Below are positions 9,943-19,781 of a stretch of DNA of 64,000 bases, piece by piece. The position numbers and the translations under genes are program-made. The DNA comes from Vibrio crassostreae (GTDB lineage Bacteria > Pseudomonadota > Gammaproteobacteria > Enterobacterales > Vibrionaceae). The stretch lies in contig NZ_AP025479.1 of the NCBI RefSeq assembly GCF_024347415.1, positions 79,129-143,128 of the forward strand, read 5' to 3'. Numbering within the stretch: the stretch's first letter is position 1; the number at the start of each line of letters is the position of its first letter. The notes beneath the pieces are model-generated. The model did no database searches, was not told where the DNA came from, and saw only the letters and a list, made by a program, of their open reading frames with translations.

Positions 9943-10451
9943 TATTCCGCTCCCTCTTTATTCAGACCTAGCTCTTCTGCTAACCCTTGAATAGCGTCAG
10001 TGCTTTGAAGAATTTCTTTCAGTAATTTCTCTAAATCACGAGAACGGTCTGCTTTACTCAGCAAGACCTTTAGTTGATTACGTGTTTCAACAAGCTGTTT
10101 CAACGGGGCGATTTGCTCAACCAGTTTTTCTGGGTGAAAATCTTTCATTGAACGGAAGTTCATGCTCACTTCAAACTGGTTGTTATCATTTGTAAGCTTG
10201 TTGTCAACCTTATATGAAAGCGTTGGATGAATTTGGTCCATTACTGTATCAAAGTTATCTTTATCGACTCCCGTAAACTCGCGTTCTTCCAGTTCAACTT
10301 TTTCCGATTCAGGTTTATGTCCTGAAAAATCGCCAATTACGCCGACAACAAAAGGTAATTCTTTTGTTTCAACTGCGCCATTTGTTTCAACATCATAAGT
10401 AATGCTGACACGGTTTTTGCTAACACGCTTGTGCTGTGAATTTAACGCCAT
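9942..10451 (-). CDS. tssB: T6SS contractile sheath small subunit TssB (VipA)
   Basis: 169 aa, typical for TssB. The N-terminal half shows VSITYDVETNGAVETKELPF and VVGVIGDFSGHKPE, the conserved TssB core. The C-terminal half is an alpha-helical extension of the kind that ClpV recognises in related systems. The last base of its stop codon is the first base of the tssC start, so the two are translationally coupled. It sits 74 bp after hcp. Confidence 0.96.
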   Translation of the reverse strand: MALNSQHKRVSKNRVSITYDVETNGAVETKELPFVVGVIGDFSGHKPESEKVELEEREFTGVDKDNFDTVMDQIHPTLSYKVDNKLTNDNNQFEVSMNFRSMKDFHPEKLVEQIAPLKQLVETRNQLKVLLSKADRSRDLEKLLKEILQSTDAIQGLAEELGLNKEGAE

Positions 10452-10525
10452 ATATTGGGTCCTAGTAGATCGATTAAATACTTACAATTAGGTGCCTTAC
10501 CTAAGGTAAAGCACCTTTCAGTAAA

Positions 10526-11059
10526 TTACTTCGCGCCTGAAGTCATTTTGCCTAGTGGGATGCTGTAGCTAACTAGACCACCAGAAACAAGCTCGCCACC
10601 ATCTTTCTCGTAGTGGTGCTTTTGAGATATCTCCACGTAAGAAAGTGACAGGCTTTCGTGTGGCTGAGAACCGTCAGACCCACTAACGTTGTAAGAAACT
10701 AAACGAGCTTTGTCTAACTTAACTTGGAAGTAAACGTCTGTTCCTTGACCATCACTTTTAGGTTTAGTAAAAGCGATTTCAACTGTCTTACCTTCCTTTC
10801 CTGGGCTGAACAAGTAAGACAACAAGTCTTCAGATGCACCGTCAACTTCTTTAGTTACGTTGACTTCGCTCATGGCTACCATGCCTGAATCAGAGTTATT
10901 TGCGTTACCGATATCCATAGACACGTTACGCACTGCGCCCCATGAATACGATGAAATCGCAAACCAACCATCTTTTTTACTTTCCAGACCTTCAACGTCT
11001 TCAGCTGTTGCGCCACCTGTAACACTTAGGCCTTCAACGCGCATGTAAATACTTGCCAT
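10526..11059 (-). CDS. hcp: T6SS tube protein Hcp (TssD)
   Basis: 177 aa Hcp-family protein. It starts MASIYMRVEGLSVTGGAT and contains GWFAISSYSWGAVR and VYFQVKLDKARLVSYNVSG, all matching the Hcp beta-barrel that stacks into the secreted inner tube. The ending PHESLSLSYVEISQKHHYE is the usual last strand. It is the second gene of the leftward operon, 31 bp after tssA. No fused toxin domain is present, so it is a structural Hcp. Confidence 0.95.
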   Translation of the reverse strand: MASIYMRVEGLSVTGGATAEDVEGLESKKDGWFAISSYSWGAVRNVSMDIGNANNSDSGMVAMSEVNVTKEVDGASEDLLSYLFSPGKEGKTVEIAFTKPKSDGQGTDVYFQVKLDKARLVSYNVSGSDGSQPHESLSLSYVEISQKHHYEKDGGELVSGGLVSYSIPLGKMTSGAK

Positions 11060-11090
11060 AATTTTTCTTTCCTTATTGGTGAAAGGGCCA

Positions 11091-12473
11091 TTACCACTCT
11101 AGAGATGTTTTACTAGAAGGGGCTGGTGCTTCACGCTTTTGTTGTAATTGAGTATCAGCAGGGGATGCCTCTGATACGAACTCTTCAGCTTTCGTTGGTT
11201 GAGCTACTTGCTTTACCGTCGTTGACACTAAAGGCTTTTTAATTGCAGCAATTGGGGCTTCTATGTCCGGCAACAATACCTGATCGAGATGGTTCAGCCC
11301 TACTGCATTAAAAATTTTGCTTTGGCTATCCCCGTCTTGCTCTTCCATCATTTCTTGAAGCAGTTTCGGTAGGGGCAAATATCCCCAGCGGATCGCCTTC
11401 TCCAATAAGAATGAGACTGGGCTATGAGGTTCACTCTGACGAAAATAGTTAGATAATTCACGTAGTTGATGAAACGCGAGGTCGCGATTCATGCGATTTT
11501 TATCGGTGATATCTGAAAGGTTATTAGTACTAATAAGTACATGGGTTTGTTCAGTTACTGTTTGAATTGACACGGGACTTGTCATATGTTGCAAGTCACT
11601 ATTCGCCTCCGAACCCTGCTCAGATGAGGCTATTTGTTGGTTGGGTATCACCGGCTTTTTAGCTTCGTGCTTAATATTGGTTAACTGTTGCAGTGCGTTG
11701 TTCAACTTAGTAAACAAATTTTTCGCAAAACCGAAATTCGGTGGCGTTATACGCGCTTCTTGGCTGTAAATTAACGTTTTTTTTCGGAGTTGCTCTAACG
11801 ACTCCAAACAACAGCTAATATTTGCTAGTTTATCGACAATACGATTATGCTCATGTACAGCAGACCCCGCGACAAGCTGTTTCAACTCACTCACAGTTCC
11901 TTTTTGCTCGGCACTTTGATAGTCAAAAAAAGTTATGTTTCCCACTAATGGCATAAGTAACAAAGGCGCATACAACAAGGTGCTTTGCTCACTGTCACCG
12001 CAAATTTGGAAAAAAGCTTTTACTTTAGCTTCCGTTTGCTCAGCAGCTTTAGCTTGCTCTGACTCTGCTTTCAATTTCGAGTCAGCCAAAACTGGATTTA
12101 ATGATACCCATTGTTGCTCTACCAGTTCAGTGAACCAAGCTAGCGTGTTGGCAGTACTATTAAGAGTAGTATCAAGCAACAGCTGTGAAACAAGAAACCA
12201 ACCTATTAGCTCTATATCACGCGTTGTCTCAATAAAGCAGTGATGTAAGCTCTTGGCCAACGTCGACCAATTCTGGTTATTCTCTTCTAAAAGTTGATCT
12301 AAATCGTCACTACTCGGATTTTGACTGAGCTTACGCAATGATGTTTGAGCAACATTAAATTCATTACGCAAAGGCCTAAACGCACTTTTGTCGTTTTTTA
12401 AGTAGACTCCACATGGCATGTCAGCATGAATTGGAGTGAGCAGTTCTTTATTGTCTTGTGTTAAAAGCAGCAT
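11091..12473 (-). CDS. tssA: TssA/VasJ-family T6SS protein with ImpA N-terminal domain
   Basis: About 460 aa from the preferred ATG at 12473 (MLLLTQDNKELLTPIHADMP). An upstream in-frame ATG at 12527 would add 18 residues that do not look like the family; neither start has a strong ribosome site. The N-terminal ImpA signature is ELLTPIHADMPCGVYLKND, followed by FNVAQTSLRKL. The family caps or primes sheath assembly. The middle (about residues 290-350) is low complexity and the C-terminal 60 residues are Ala/Pro/Lys-rich. The resemblance is to the short VasJ form rather than to TssA with a large C-terminal ring domain. It is the first gene of the leftward T6SS operon. Confidence 0.85.
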   Translation of the reverse strand: MLLLTQDNKELLTPIHADMPCGVYLKNDKSAFRPLRNEFNVAQTSLRKLSQNPSSDDLDQLLEENNQNWSTLAKSLHHCFIETTRDIELIGWFLVSQLLLDTTLNSTANTLAWFTELVEQQWVSLNPVLADSKLKAESEQAKAAEQTEAKVKAFFQICGDSEQSTLLYAPLLLMPLVGNITFFDYQSAEQKGTVSELKQLVAGSAVHEHNRIVDKLANISCCLESLEQLRKKTLIYSQEARITPPNFGFAKNLFTKLNNALQQLTNIKHEAKKPVIPNQQIASSEQGSEANSDLQHMTSPVSIQTVTEQTHVLISTNNLSDITDKNRMNRDLAFHQLRELSNYFRQSEPHSPVSFLLEKAIRWGYLPLPKLLQEMMEEQDGDSQSKIFNAVGLNHLDQVLLPDIEAPIAAIKKPLVSTTVKQVAQPTKAEEFVSEASPADTQLQQKREAPAPSSKTSLEW

Positions 12474-12527
12474 TTTTATCCCAAAGGAGCAAACACTCTC
12501 AAAAGGCCTGAGAGTAAACAAGGTCAT

Positions 12528-12959
12528 TAATTAATATTATTATTATTATTATTTTATTAACAATCGAAATACGAATTTAATTGAACAAACTACATAAAAT
12601 CTAAAACACAGTGAAATACATTCTGACTAGCTCTAACGTAGATTATATTTTAATTATTTAGGATATTTTATTGCAATTTATTCTTCTCATAATTGCCAAT
12701 CCCAATTGTATTCATTCTAATTATATCAATAAAAGGTAGATGATAAAGATGCATTTACGCCTTAAATGGTTGGCTTTTAGGACGAAAAGGTTTTTATAAT
12801 TAATATTTATGTTAATTAGATAACTCTAATATTGTCTGTTATAAAAATCGGAATATTATCGACATTAGATAAAATTTAAATTAATCTATCTTTATAATGC
12901 CTTACCCCAGATCGCCACCATAACCATTAAGTTGCACATTACTGACCAGGCAAATTTGA
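12528..12959. promoter_or_regulatory. AT-rich divergent promoter region between tssA and vgrG
   Basis: A gap of over 400 bp between the two divergently transcribed T6SS arms, with no plausible gene. It is strongly AT-rich and includes an ATT/TTA trinucleotide run at about 12535-12556. Both arms are presumably transcribed from here. AT-rich spacers of this kind are common H-NS targets, but no specific operator could be identified. Confidence 0.5.
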
Positions 12960-14975
12960 TTGAAAAATAGGAATAACACGACAATTATGTCTAATAGTGA
13001 ATTATCATATAGCAACCGTTCTATAGTAATGAAACTTGCTAATAATAAATATGTTGTTTCTAACCTTGAATCAAGCGATACCATTTCCCAAGGAAGCCTC
13101 AGTTTAGCCTCTATCGCCAGCCATAGAGAAATCGCGGCCAGCAACCTAGGCGAGGTGATGCATGTCAGTTACACAAACAACAATAACACTCAAACTTTTC
13201 TTGGTTTAGTGACCAGTATTGAGCTTATTGGTCATAGTGTCGAAAAATCTCTTTTCTACTATATGATAGAAGCACAAGACCCTTTGAGCCTGCTGGCATT
13301 TCGTTGTAATCGAAAAGTCTATCAAGAGATGACCAGTAAACAAATATTGAGTTCTCTATTCGGAGCATCTAGATTTTCTAACTATTTTAGGTTTTCTCTA
13401 AGTAGTTCAGGAAAGAAATATGATTACTGTGTTCAGCTCGATGAAACAGATCTTCAATTCGCTCAACGCTTATTGTCGCAAGAGGGTTGGCATTACCATT
13501 TTGATCACAGTGGAAGTAAACCGATTGTTGTTATAGCAGATTCAAATCAAGCATTTAAAACATGTAGTCAAGATGGGTTAGCTTTTCATCAGTCTGGGCA
13601 GCCCACAGATAACCAATTATCCAACTGGAAACTAAAATCTAAAGTAGGGACAGGGAAACTCACTCTAGCTGACCACTCACAAACGTTAGCAGAAGTTTTT
13701 AATAGCGGAGAGCGTAAAAGTACACATTCGAGTTCTGCATTAACACTCGATTCCTATCAATACGGCCTCGGCTTTGAAAGCAAAAGTGAAATTAGGGATG
13801 CCGCAAAAACCCAAATGGAGGCTCTTGATAGTGGCCGAAATGAAGCATCTGGTAGCACCGCTATTGCTAATCTTTACTGTGGTGGTAAGTTCAAACTCAA
13901 TCGACACCCGGTTTCAAGTTTTAATCAAGACTACGTGATTACTAGCATCACCCATATGGTCTCGGCAGATGAATCAGGCCGGAAAGCCAGTTATGAAAAC
14001 CAATTTTTATGTACCGATCTAAAAAAGGCTTATCGTCCAAGCTTAATAGCAGTATCAACTTGTCAGCACATCCATACTGCTACGGTTTGTGGCCCTAAGA
14101 ACGAAGAGATATATCGCGACAAATTGGGCAGAGTAAAAGTACAATTTCACTGGGATAAGGAAGGGGAAAAAGACGAGAATGCATCCTGTTGGCTACCTGT
14201 TTCACAAGGCTTAGCGAGCAAAGGGTTCGGTTCTCAATTTCTGCCTCGCGTAGGTGATGAAGTCCTGATTCAATATATTGAAGGAAACCCAAACCGGCCA
14301 GTAATTATCGGCTCAATCTACAATAAAGCTAACGCACCAGCCTACTCTTCTGCGACGCAAAGTGGAATCAAAACACGCTCTACGCCGAAAGGAAGCAGTA
14401 AACAAGGCAACGAACTGCGTTTTGAAGATCAAAAAGATAAAGAACACATCTACCTCCATGCAGAAAAAGACCTGCTAATCGATACCAACAATGACTTAAC
14501 GACCACGGTAAAAGGAAAAGTCACGTCTAAAGTCGAGAAAACCATTGATATTGAAGCAAAAGAAAACATCAAACTCGTCACTGAGAAACAGCTAGATGTA
14601 ACCAGTAAAGACAACTTATCCGCTAAAAGTGATAAAAATATCACGCTTGATTCAGGTTCTAATTTAGAAGCTGCGGCGAAGTCGTCGGTCAAAGTAGACG
14701 GCAGTAAAGTATCGATTACTGGCAAAAGCAAAATAGAGCTCAAAGTCGGTGCGAGTAAAATAGAGATCTCGGCTAGTGGTATTAAGATTGATGCGCCACA
14801 AGTTTCCATCTCCGGTAAAGGGAAAGCGGAAATGAAGGCAGCTATGGTTAGTATTGAAGGCCAAGGAAAAACAGATGTTAAAGGTGCACTTGTCACTTTG
14901 AATGGAAGCGCAATGACCCAAGTTAAAGCTGGGGCAATGGTACAAATCCAAGGGGCTATCGCCAAGGTGAACTAA
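12960..14975 (+). CDS. vgrG: T6SS spike protein VgrG (TssI)
   Basis: 671 aa. The N-terminal gp27-like part includes VSYTNNNNTQTFLGLVT and the long base region. The OB/gp5 part includes GRVKVQFHWDKEG, then CWLPVSQGLASKGFG and LPRVGDEVLIQYIEGNPNRP, which is the defining VgrG signature. From about residue 500 to the end is a repetitive Lys/Val/Ile beta-helix needle with no extra domain, so this is a non-evolved VgrG. It is divergent from tssA and its stop overlaps the next start (ATGA), coupling it to the DUF6931-like gene. The start could be the first Met or Met10. Confidence 0.95.
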   Translation: MKNRNNTTIMSNSELSYSNRSIVMKLANNKYVVSNLESSDTISQGSLSLASIASHREIAASNLGEVMHVSYTNNNNTQTFLGLVTSIELIGHSVEKSLFYYMIEAQDPLSLLAFRCNRKVYQEMTSKQILSSLFGASRFSNYFRFSLSSSGKKYDYCVQLDETDLQFAQRLLSQEGWHYHFDHSGSKPIVVIADSNQAFKTCSQDGLAFHQSGQPTDNQLSNWKLKSKVGTGKLTLADHSQTLAEVFNSGERKSTHSSSALTLDSYQYGLGFESKSEIRDAAKTQMEALDSGRNEASGSTAIANLYCGGKFKLNRHPVSSFNQDYVITSITHMVSADESGRKASYENQFLCTDLKKAYRPSLIAVSTCQHIHTATVCGPKNEEIYRDKLGRVKVQFHWDKEGEKDENASCWLPVSQGLASKGFGSQFLPRVGDEVLIQYIEGNPNRPVIIGSIYNKANAPAYSSATQSGIKTRSTPKGSSKQGNELRFEDQKDKEHIYLHAEKDLLIDTNNDLTTTVKGKVTSKVEKTIDIEAKENIKLVTEKQLDVTSKDNLSAKSDKNITLDSGSNLEAAAKSSVKVDGSKVSITGKSKIELKVGASKIEISASGIKIDAPQVSISGKGKAEMKAAMVSIEGQGKTDVKGALVTLNGSAMTQVKAGAMVQIQGAIAKVN

Positions 14976-15562
14976 TGAAATTATTAAAAGTACCGTATGA
15001 TGACGCAGCACAAATTTTATCACTCTTTGAGCCAAGCGCCGAGCTATCGGAGCTGGTCAAAACGCATACTTCTCCATTCGATTTAATTACACATGCCGTT
15101 GAGCAAGAGCTATTTTCTGATGCAGTCACATATCTTGCCCATGCCTTACCTGTCCGTGAATCGGTATGGTGGGCAACATGCTGCGCATCGGCTCGTTCTG
15201 ATTGGAACCCAGTTGAGAATGAAGCGATTCTGTCAGCGAAAGCTTGGGTTCATGTGCCCGATGAAACTAATCGTCGCCAAGCGGAAGACAGTGCAAACAA
15301 TACCGGACTTGATTCAGGTGCAGGCTGGGCAGCTCAAGCCGCTTTTTGGAGTGGTGGCAGTATAACAGCCCCCTCAGATCCAATCGTTCCCCCGCCTCAA
15401 TATTTGTATGCCCAAGCAGTGGCAGGTAGTATCAATCTCACCGCTGTTTTACCTGAAGGTAAACAAGCAAAACAGCGCTACAAACTATTTATCGAAATGG
15501 GTTTAAACATTGCCCAAGGTGGTAATGGGGCTCCTGTAGGTCTACAACCGTTGGAGGCCTAG
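14975..15562 (+). CDS. DUF6931-like protein between VgrG and PAAR
   Basis: 195 aa acidic soluble protein with no signal peptide or membrane segment. The segment VRESVWWATCCASARSDWNP resembles the family now called DUF6931, often found between vgrG and PAAR genes; this name is from memory and not checked. The WW..CC pattern and a Gly/Ala-rich middle (GAGWAAQAAFWSGGSI) are its clearest features. The tight spacing (1-bp overlap with vgrG, PAAR starting immediately after its stop) suggests a job in spike assembly or cargo loading, such as an adaptor. No toxin motif was seen. Confidence 0.65.
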   Translation: MKLLKVPYDDAAQILSLFEPSAELSELVKTHTSPFDLITHAVEQELFSDAVTYLAHALPVRESVWWATCCASARSDWNPVENEAILSAKAWVHVPDETNRRQAEDSANNTGLDSGAGWAAQAAFWSGGSITAPSDPIVPPPQYLYAQAVAGSINLTAVLPEGKQAKQRYKLFIEMGLNIAQGGNGAPVGLQPLEA

Positions 15563-15859
15563 ATGTTACCAGCAGCAAGAGCAACCGACATGCATATGTG
15601 CCCAATGCAGACACCAGCTATTGTCCCCATCCCTCATGTGGGCGGGCCATTACTTCCATTACCCACAACGGTGCTGATAGGTAATTTGCCAGCAGCAACG
15701 CTTGGTCAAATATGTATTTGTGTAGGGCCACCAGACATCGTGGTAAAAGGCAGTGGAACAGTATTAGTTAATAATAAACCAGCGGCAAGGATGGGGGATC
15801 TTACCGCACATGGTGGCACAATAATTATGGGAATGCCAACCGTCTTAATTGGCGGTTAA
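15563..15859 (+). CDS. PAAR-domain spike tip protein
   Basis: 98 aa, essentially a lone PAAR domain that sharpens the VgrG spike. It begins MLPAARATDMHMCPM and contains VGGPLLPLPTTVLIGNLPAA, IVVKGSGTVLVNNKPAARMG and DLTAHGGTIIMGMPTVLIGG, the usual three repeats with Cys/His zinc ligands. No C-terminal toxin is attached, and the DNA after it is IS material, so any linked effector-immunity pair is missing from this locus. It is the last T6SS gene on this arm. Confidence 0.95.
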   Translation: MLPAARATDMHMCPMQTPAIVPIPHVGGPLLPLPTTVLIGNLPAATLGQICICVGPPDIVVKGSGTVLVNNKPAARMGDLTAHGGTIIMGMPTVLIGG

Positions 15860-16232
15860 AATAACTTACTCAAAATTCGTACCTCCGTCAAGTGCCATAC
15901 TTTTTCACTTTCTACTAACCCCACCATAGATCAGGTTATTTCAGCGAGTTCAAATGCGTATTTCGGTGATTGCGAACGTAAGCGGCTTTGATGTTGCGTA
16001 ATTTAGTTTAGAGACAGAGCCGCCCGTTTCGTGTGTTTCTTAGTCAATATGACAAGTTTCAGGTATACCTAACCCAGTAAGCTTGTTCAACGCTTTTATC
16101 ATCGTGTAAGTTTCACCCACCTGCGCATTGTAATTTCTTAAGCTCAGTCGCCCTCCTAGCAACTGTTTAACACGATACATCGCTGTTTCTGACAGTGAAC
16201 GTCAGTGGTATCCATACCGCTTGAACCATATA

Positions 16233-16240
16233 ACTTCTGG
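16233..16240. repeat. 8-bp target site duplication, left copy
   Basis: ACTTCTGG, repeated exactly at 17745-17752 on the other side of the IS66-type element. An 8-bp duplication is the IS66-family norm. Confidence 0.9.
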
Positions 16241-17744
16241 GTAGCTCTTCACCCACGAGGCCTTGACACCAAAGTTCTGTGACCAGGTTAACTTGATCAC
16301 ACATTCGGCTTGAGTGATCTTTCTGAGGTGGCAATCTGGAGGTATGAATAAGAAAACATTACCTCCACCGCCAGATTTCGATTCGCCTGAAGAGGCGAAA
16401 AATATCATCCATTTTCTATGGCATAAGTTGGCAGAACTTGAAGACAGACTAAATCAAAATAGTCGAAACTCTTCTGTGCCGTCATCACAACAGCCTTTGC
16501 ATAACAAAGCCAAGAATACTTCACCTAATCGGAAGAAATCTGGAAAAAAGCAAGGAGCTCAACCAGGTCATAAAGGTCATCGCCGTCTGCCTCATCCAAT
16601 TGAAGACAATGCCTCGGTTGAGCAATACTTACCAAATAAAACATGCCACTGCGGTGGTTGTGTTATTCCAAATAGAAAGCCTTTTAAACGACATCAACTC
16701 TTTAAAGGCGAGTGCTCATGGTGCGGTGAGCAACATCAAGCCGAGCTTCCAGAACATGTACCTGATGTTCAGATGGGGCCAAATCTGCATAGCTTTCTCT
16801 CAGTCCAAGCAACGCAACACCATCAAAGCATAGGTAAAATACAATCGATGTTGAAAGATGTCTTTCAGCTTAACTTCTCTACAGGTGCGATATTAGCCGC
16901 TCAAGGGAGAGTGACAGAATACTTAGCGGATACCCACAAACAAATCCATGAAGCAGTCAAAGCCTCCCGACTAATTATGGCTGATGAAACCTCACATCAG
17001 CGTAATAATGATAAACGTTGGATGTGGGCTGCACTTAGTAATGACGTAGCCTTTTTCCAGATTAAGATTAACAGCGGTAGAAACCAACATGCGGCCAAGC
17101 GACTACTTGGCGAGGCTGTCTCACACCTTTTAGTCACCGACCAATACTCAGCCTACAAATATATTGATGAATCCAAGCGACAGTTATGTTGGGCCCACAT
17201 CTTAAGAAACGTGATAGCTATCGAGGATAGTGTTTGCTCTGAAAATCAAAAAATAGGAGAAAAACTCGCTTTAATCGCTCATAGCGTATTCAGGTGCCAC
17301 CATCGATATATCGAGAGTAAAACTACCGATAACCAATATTATCGTCGACTCAGGCGATTAAGAAAGAGCTGGCTTCAGTGGCTCAAACTCGGCAGTTATC
17401 AATGTTCAAAACGATATCGGGGTCGGTGCCGTAATCTCATCGCAGGTGATGCGATGGTCTGGCGCTTTATAGATGACTCCGAATGCCCGTTAACAAACAA
17501 GGCTGCAGAGCGAGTTCTCCGAAATTACATATTGATGAGAAAGTGCTGTTACGTAACTCGCTCATATCGAGGAGATCTATTCCGTGAGCGGATGTTCTCA
17601 CTTATCGAGACCGCTAAACTTCAACAGATCTCAGCTTATAAATGGCTGCGTGAAATCATCGATCATCATATGTTCAAAGTGGATTATCAAACACCAGCGT
17701 TCTTAGCATAAACCGACGTCAATAGCTCGTGGGTGAATAGTTAC
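16241..17744 (+). mobile_element. IS66-type element with a single transposase gene
   Basis: 1504 bp bounded by inverted repeats. The left end is GTAGCTCTTCACCCACGAGG and the right end, reverse-complemented, is GTAACTATTCACCCACGAGC (17 of 20 match). It is flanked by the exact 8-bp duplication ACTTCTGG. It carries one transposase ORF and no tnpA/tnpB, so it belongs to the compact branch of the family. It sits inside the IS5 transposase, which dates it as younger than that element. Confidence 0.9.
16344..17711 (+). CDS. IS66-family DDE transposase
   Basis: About 455 aa from the ATG at 16344; an in-frame GTG at 16314 would add 10 residues and is the alternative start because GGAGGT touches the ATG with no spacing. 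Domains: an N-terminal coiled-coil leader (LWHKLAELEDRLNQNSRNSS), a basic region with KKQGAQPGHKGHRR, a zinc-finger-like Cys cluster (CHCGGC, CSWCGEQH), and the DDE catalytic core with MADETSHQRNN, LLVTDQYSAYKYI and NKAAERVLRNYILMRK. No internal stops are present, so it is probably active. Confidence 0.92.
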   Translation: MNKKTLPPPPDFDSPEEAKNIIHFLWHKLAELEDRLNQNSRNSSVPSSQQPLHNKAKNTSPNRKKSGKKQGAQPGHKGHRRLPHPIEDNASVEQYLPNKTCHCGGCVIPNRKPFKRHQLFKGECSWCGEQHQAELPEHVPDVQMGPNLHSFLSVQATQHHQSIGKIQSMLKDVFQLNFSTGAILAAQGRVTEYLADTHKQIHEAVKASRLIMADETSHQRNNDKRWMWAALSNDVAFFQIKINSGRNQHAAKRLLGEAVSHLLVTDQYSAYKYIDESKRQLCWAHILRNVIAIEDSVCSENQKIGEKLALIAHSVFRCHHRYIESKTTDNQYYRRLRRLRKSWLQWLKLGSYQCSKRYRGRCRNLIAGDAMVWRFIDDSECPLTNKAAERVLRNYILMRKCCYVTRSYRGDLFRERMFSLIETAKLQQISAYKWLREIIDHHMFKVDYQTPAFLA

Positions 17745-17752
17745 ACTTCTGG
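17745..17752. repeat. 8-bp target site duplication, right copy
   Basis: ACTTCTGG, identical to the copy at 16233-16240. Confidence 0.9.
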
Positions 17753-18769
17753 CAACCCACGGCAAGATTTCGAGGGTGACCACGCTCCCAGAAGGCGACC
17801 CCTTCTCTTAGGGGAATAAGGGCAATGGCTCGCTTAATCTTAATAGCAGTGTGACAGGCTCTCGTGTCGTAAGCGCCATCACCAGACACCTCAAGGATAC
17901 TTCGGCGTGTTTGTTTTAGTAGTACTTCTCCATCTGTAACCGTTGATAAACTTAACTCGGCGGCAATGATCTCATGAGTGCTTGTCTAGACTGCAATATG
18001 AAGCTTTCGCCAGACTCTACGCTTGCCATCCGTCCCGTGTTTTTTGACTTTCAATTCACCTTCGCCATAAACCTTAAGGCCAGTAGCATCAATGGCTAGA
18101 TGCTGTATCGCTCCTCTCGTTTTAGTCTTAAATGAGACCTCAACCTGCTTGGCTCTACGACTGGTGCAGGTGTAATGCGGACAACTTAACGGTACATGGG
18201 CTAACCTAAATATCGAGTCGATAAATCCTTGCAACGCTCTCAGTGGCATAGAAAAAACTCGTTTCACCATGAGTACTGTAGTGATAGCTAAATCACTGAA
18301 CCTACGTGGCCTCCCACGCTTATTCTGTTTGCTTTGCCCCCCCCCTCCTATTGCCTCTTCATCAATCCAAAAGGTCAGAGAACTACGGTTAATCAGTGAT
18401 TGGTTGTAGGTTGTTTTGTAACGAGGTTTAGGCATGCCTTCATTTCCGTTTGAATTTACTTGCAAACGAGGGAGTGTCCAGACATGATCAGATCGTAGGT
18501 TCTGAATTTAGTTCCATTGAATTACGCAACATATATGGACGGACCTCAGGTACGGTCGCTAACATATATCCGACGTCTTTCTAGGTCATCTGTGCGACCT
18601 GCGCCATGATGTATTCCGCTCATTACTGTCTATTCAAAGCCACGGTTTCAATAAACCTGTTGCGTAATCAGAGTGTAGTAAGGATGATTCACCGTTTTTC
18701 ATCAGCTATTGCAAACTCAGTTGCTTATTCAATAATTTCCTTTTCAATTACATAGGCTTGAAAGCACGA

Positions 18770-19781
18770 TTAACGTCGTACTCACAATCAGTGACTAAAA
18801 CACGCCAGACTATACGCCCAAGCTTATTTGCTAAAGCCACGATAGCTTTAGCCTTACCACGTCGTTCAATTAAACCTCGTAACCAACTCCCATAGGATCC
18901 ATGCTTGAAGTTCTACAACGTAGTACAGCCCTAGCACCATGAATGAGTAATGTCCTTAGCTCTCGATTCCCACTCTTTGATAAGGCTCCAAGGCTATTCT
19001 TTCCACCTGTACTATTCTACTTAGGAACTAATCCACACCATGCAGAAAACTGTCTACTATTCTGAAATTGTTGACCAGAGCCAACTTCACTAACAATTGC
19101 AGCAGTTAAGATCGGGCCAAAGCCAGGGATATTCTTAATCACCTTGTAACGTGGACTCTGTTGACTCAGTGTAATTATGTCCTGAGTTACATCATCAATC
19201 TTGCCGCTAATGTTGATAAAGTCACAGTATAAGGTTTGCAGTAAGTTTCTCATTACATGGGATAACTCATTCTCTGCACCTTCAATGATGAGTGGTAAGT
19301 GGTTACGCAATGCCCTTATTGATGTCGGGAAAATAATCCCATATTCAGCCGTTAGACCCCTGATTTGGTTAGCAAGACCTGTTCTTTGTTCTACTAAACG
19401 AGAGCGAACGCTGCGCAAAGCTTTCAGGTCTTGTTGTTCAAGAGATTTAACAGGTACAAAATGAATATCAGGTCTCGAATAAGCTTCACAAATGGCTCTT
19501 GCATCATTAGCATCGTTCTTTTGCCGACCAACGAATGGCTTCACATGTTGTGCTGGTATGAGTGATACCTTAAAACCAAGCCCTAAAAAGACTCGTCCCC
19601 AATAATGTGATGATGCACATGACTCCATAGCCAGTGGGGCATTATCTGGAAGTTGACGGATTGTATGGAGCAATCTGTCTCGATGAACCTTACGGTTTGA
19701 CGAGATAGTTCCGTCAATATTCAATACGCATACTTGAAAGAAATTCTTGGCTAAATCGATACCGACAACTTTAATGGACAT
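18770..19781 (-). pseudogene. IS110-family transposase with premature amber stop
   Basis: Starts at the ATG at 19781, preceded by AGGAGTAAC (an upstream Met adds 17 unlikely residues). The N-terminus MSIKVVGIDLAKNFFQVCVL and GRQKNDANDARAI carry the DEDD-type catalytic residues of IS110, and VIKNIPGFGPILTAAIVSEV is the helix-hairpin-helix transposase_20 segment. The frame ends at a TAG right after WCGLVPK where Gln is expected. Downstream DNA continues in frame (NSTGGKNSLGALSKSGNREL) and then frameshifts. The C-terminal serine-containing part is lost from the protein, so it is a dead copy. Confidence 0.85.

Larger units (their letters stand above)
16040..18435 (-). pseudogene. IS5-family transposase, split and mutated
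   Basis: Read leftward from the ATG at 18435 (MPKPRYKTTYNQSLINRSS). The N-terminal part contains RGRPRRFSDLAITTVLMVKR and AIDATGLKVYGEGELKVKKH, standard for this IS5 group. The frame hits TAG at 17986-17988 where an Asp codon is expected, continues in frame as TSTHEIIAAELSLS to about GHPRNLAVGCQK, and is then cut by the IS66-type insertion. The C-terminal part resumes at about 16232 with SETAMYRVKQLLGGRLSLRN and ends GIPETCHID at 16040. At least one deletion is also apparent, so it is not functional. Confidence 0.85.
15984..18531 (-). mobile_element. IS5-family (IS903-like) element, interrupted by an IS66-type element
   Basis: The ends carry the motif TGTTGCGTAATT facing inward at about 15990 and 18520, the conserved end of IS903-type elements. 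It encloses a leftward DDE transposase broken by a premature stop and by the nested element at 16241-17744. Outer boundaries are approximate because the left and right ends differ beyond the core motif. Confidence 0.7.

Noticed and set aside
12535..12556. ATT trinucleotide run considered as a phase-variable switch for the T6SS
   Set aside because: It lies in an AT-rich promoter region, is short, and there is no evidence that its length varies or changes a start codon.
14450..14965. 171-codon minus-strand frame opposite the vgrG needle region
   Set aside because: The repetitive Lys/Val/Ile coding of VgrG produces long antisense frames; no start signal or homology.
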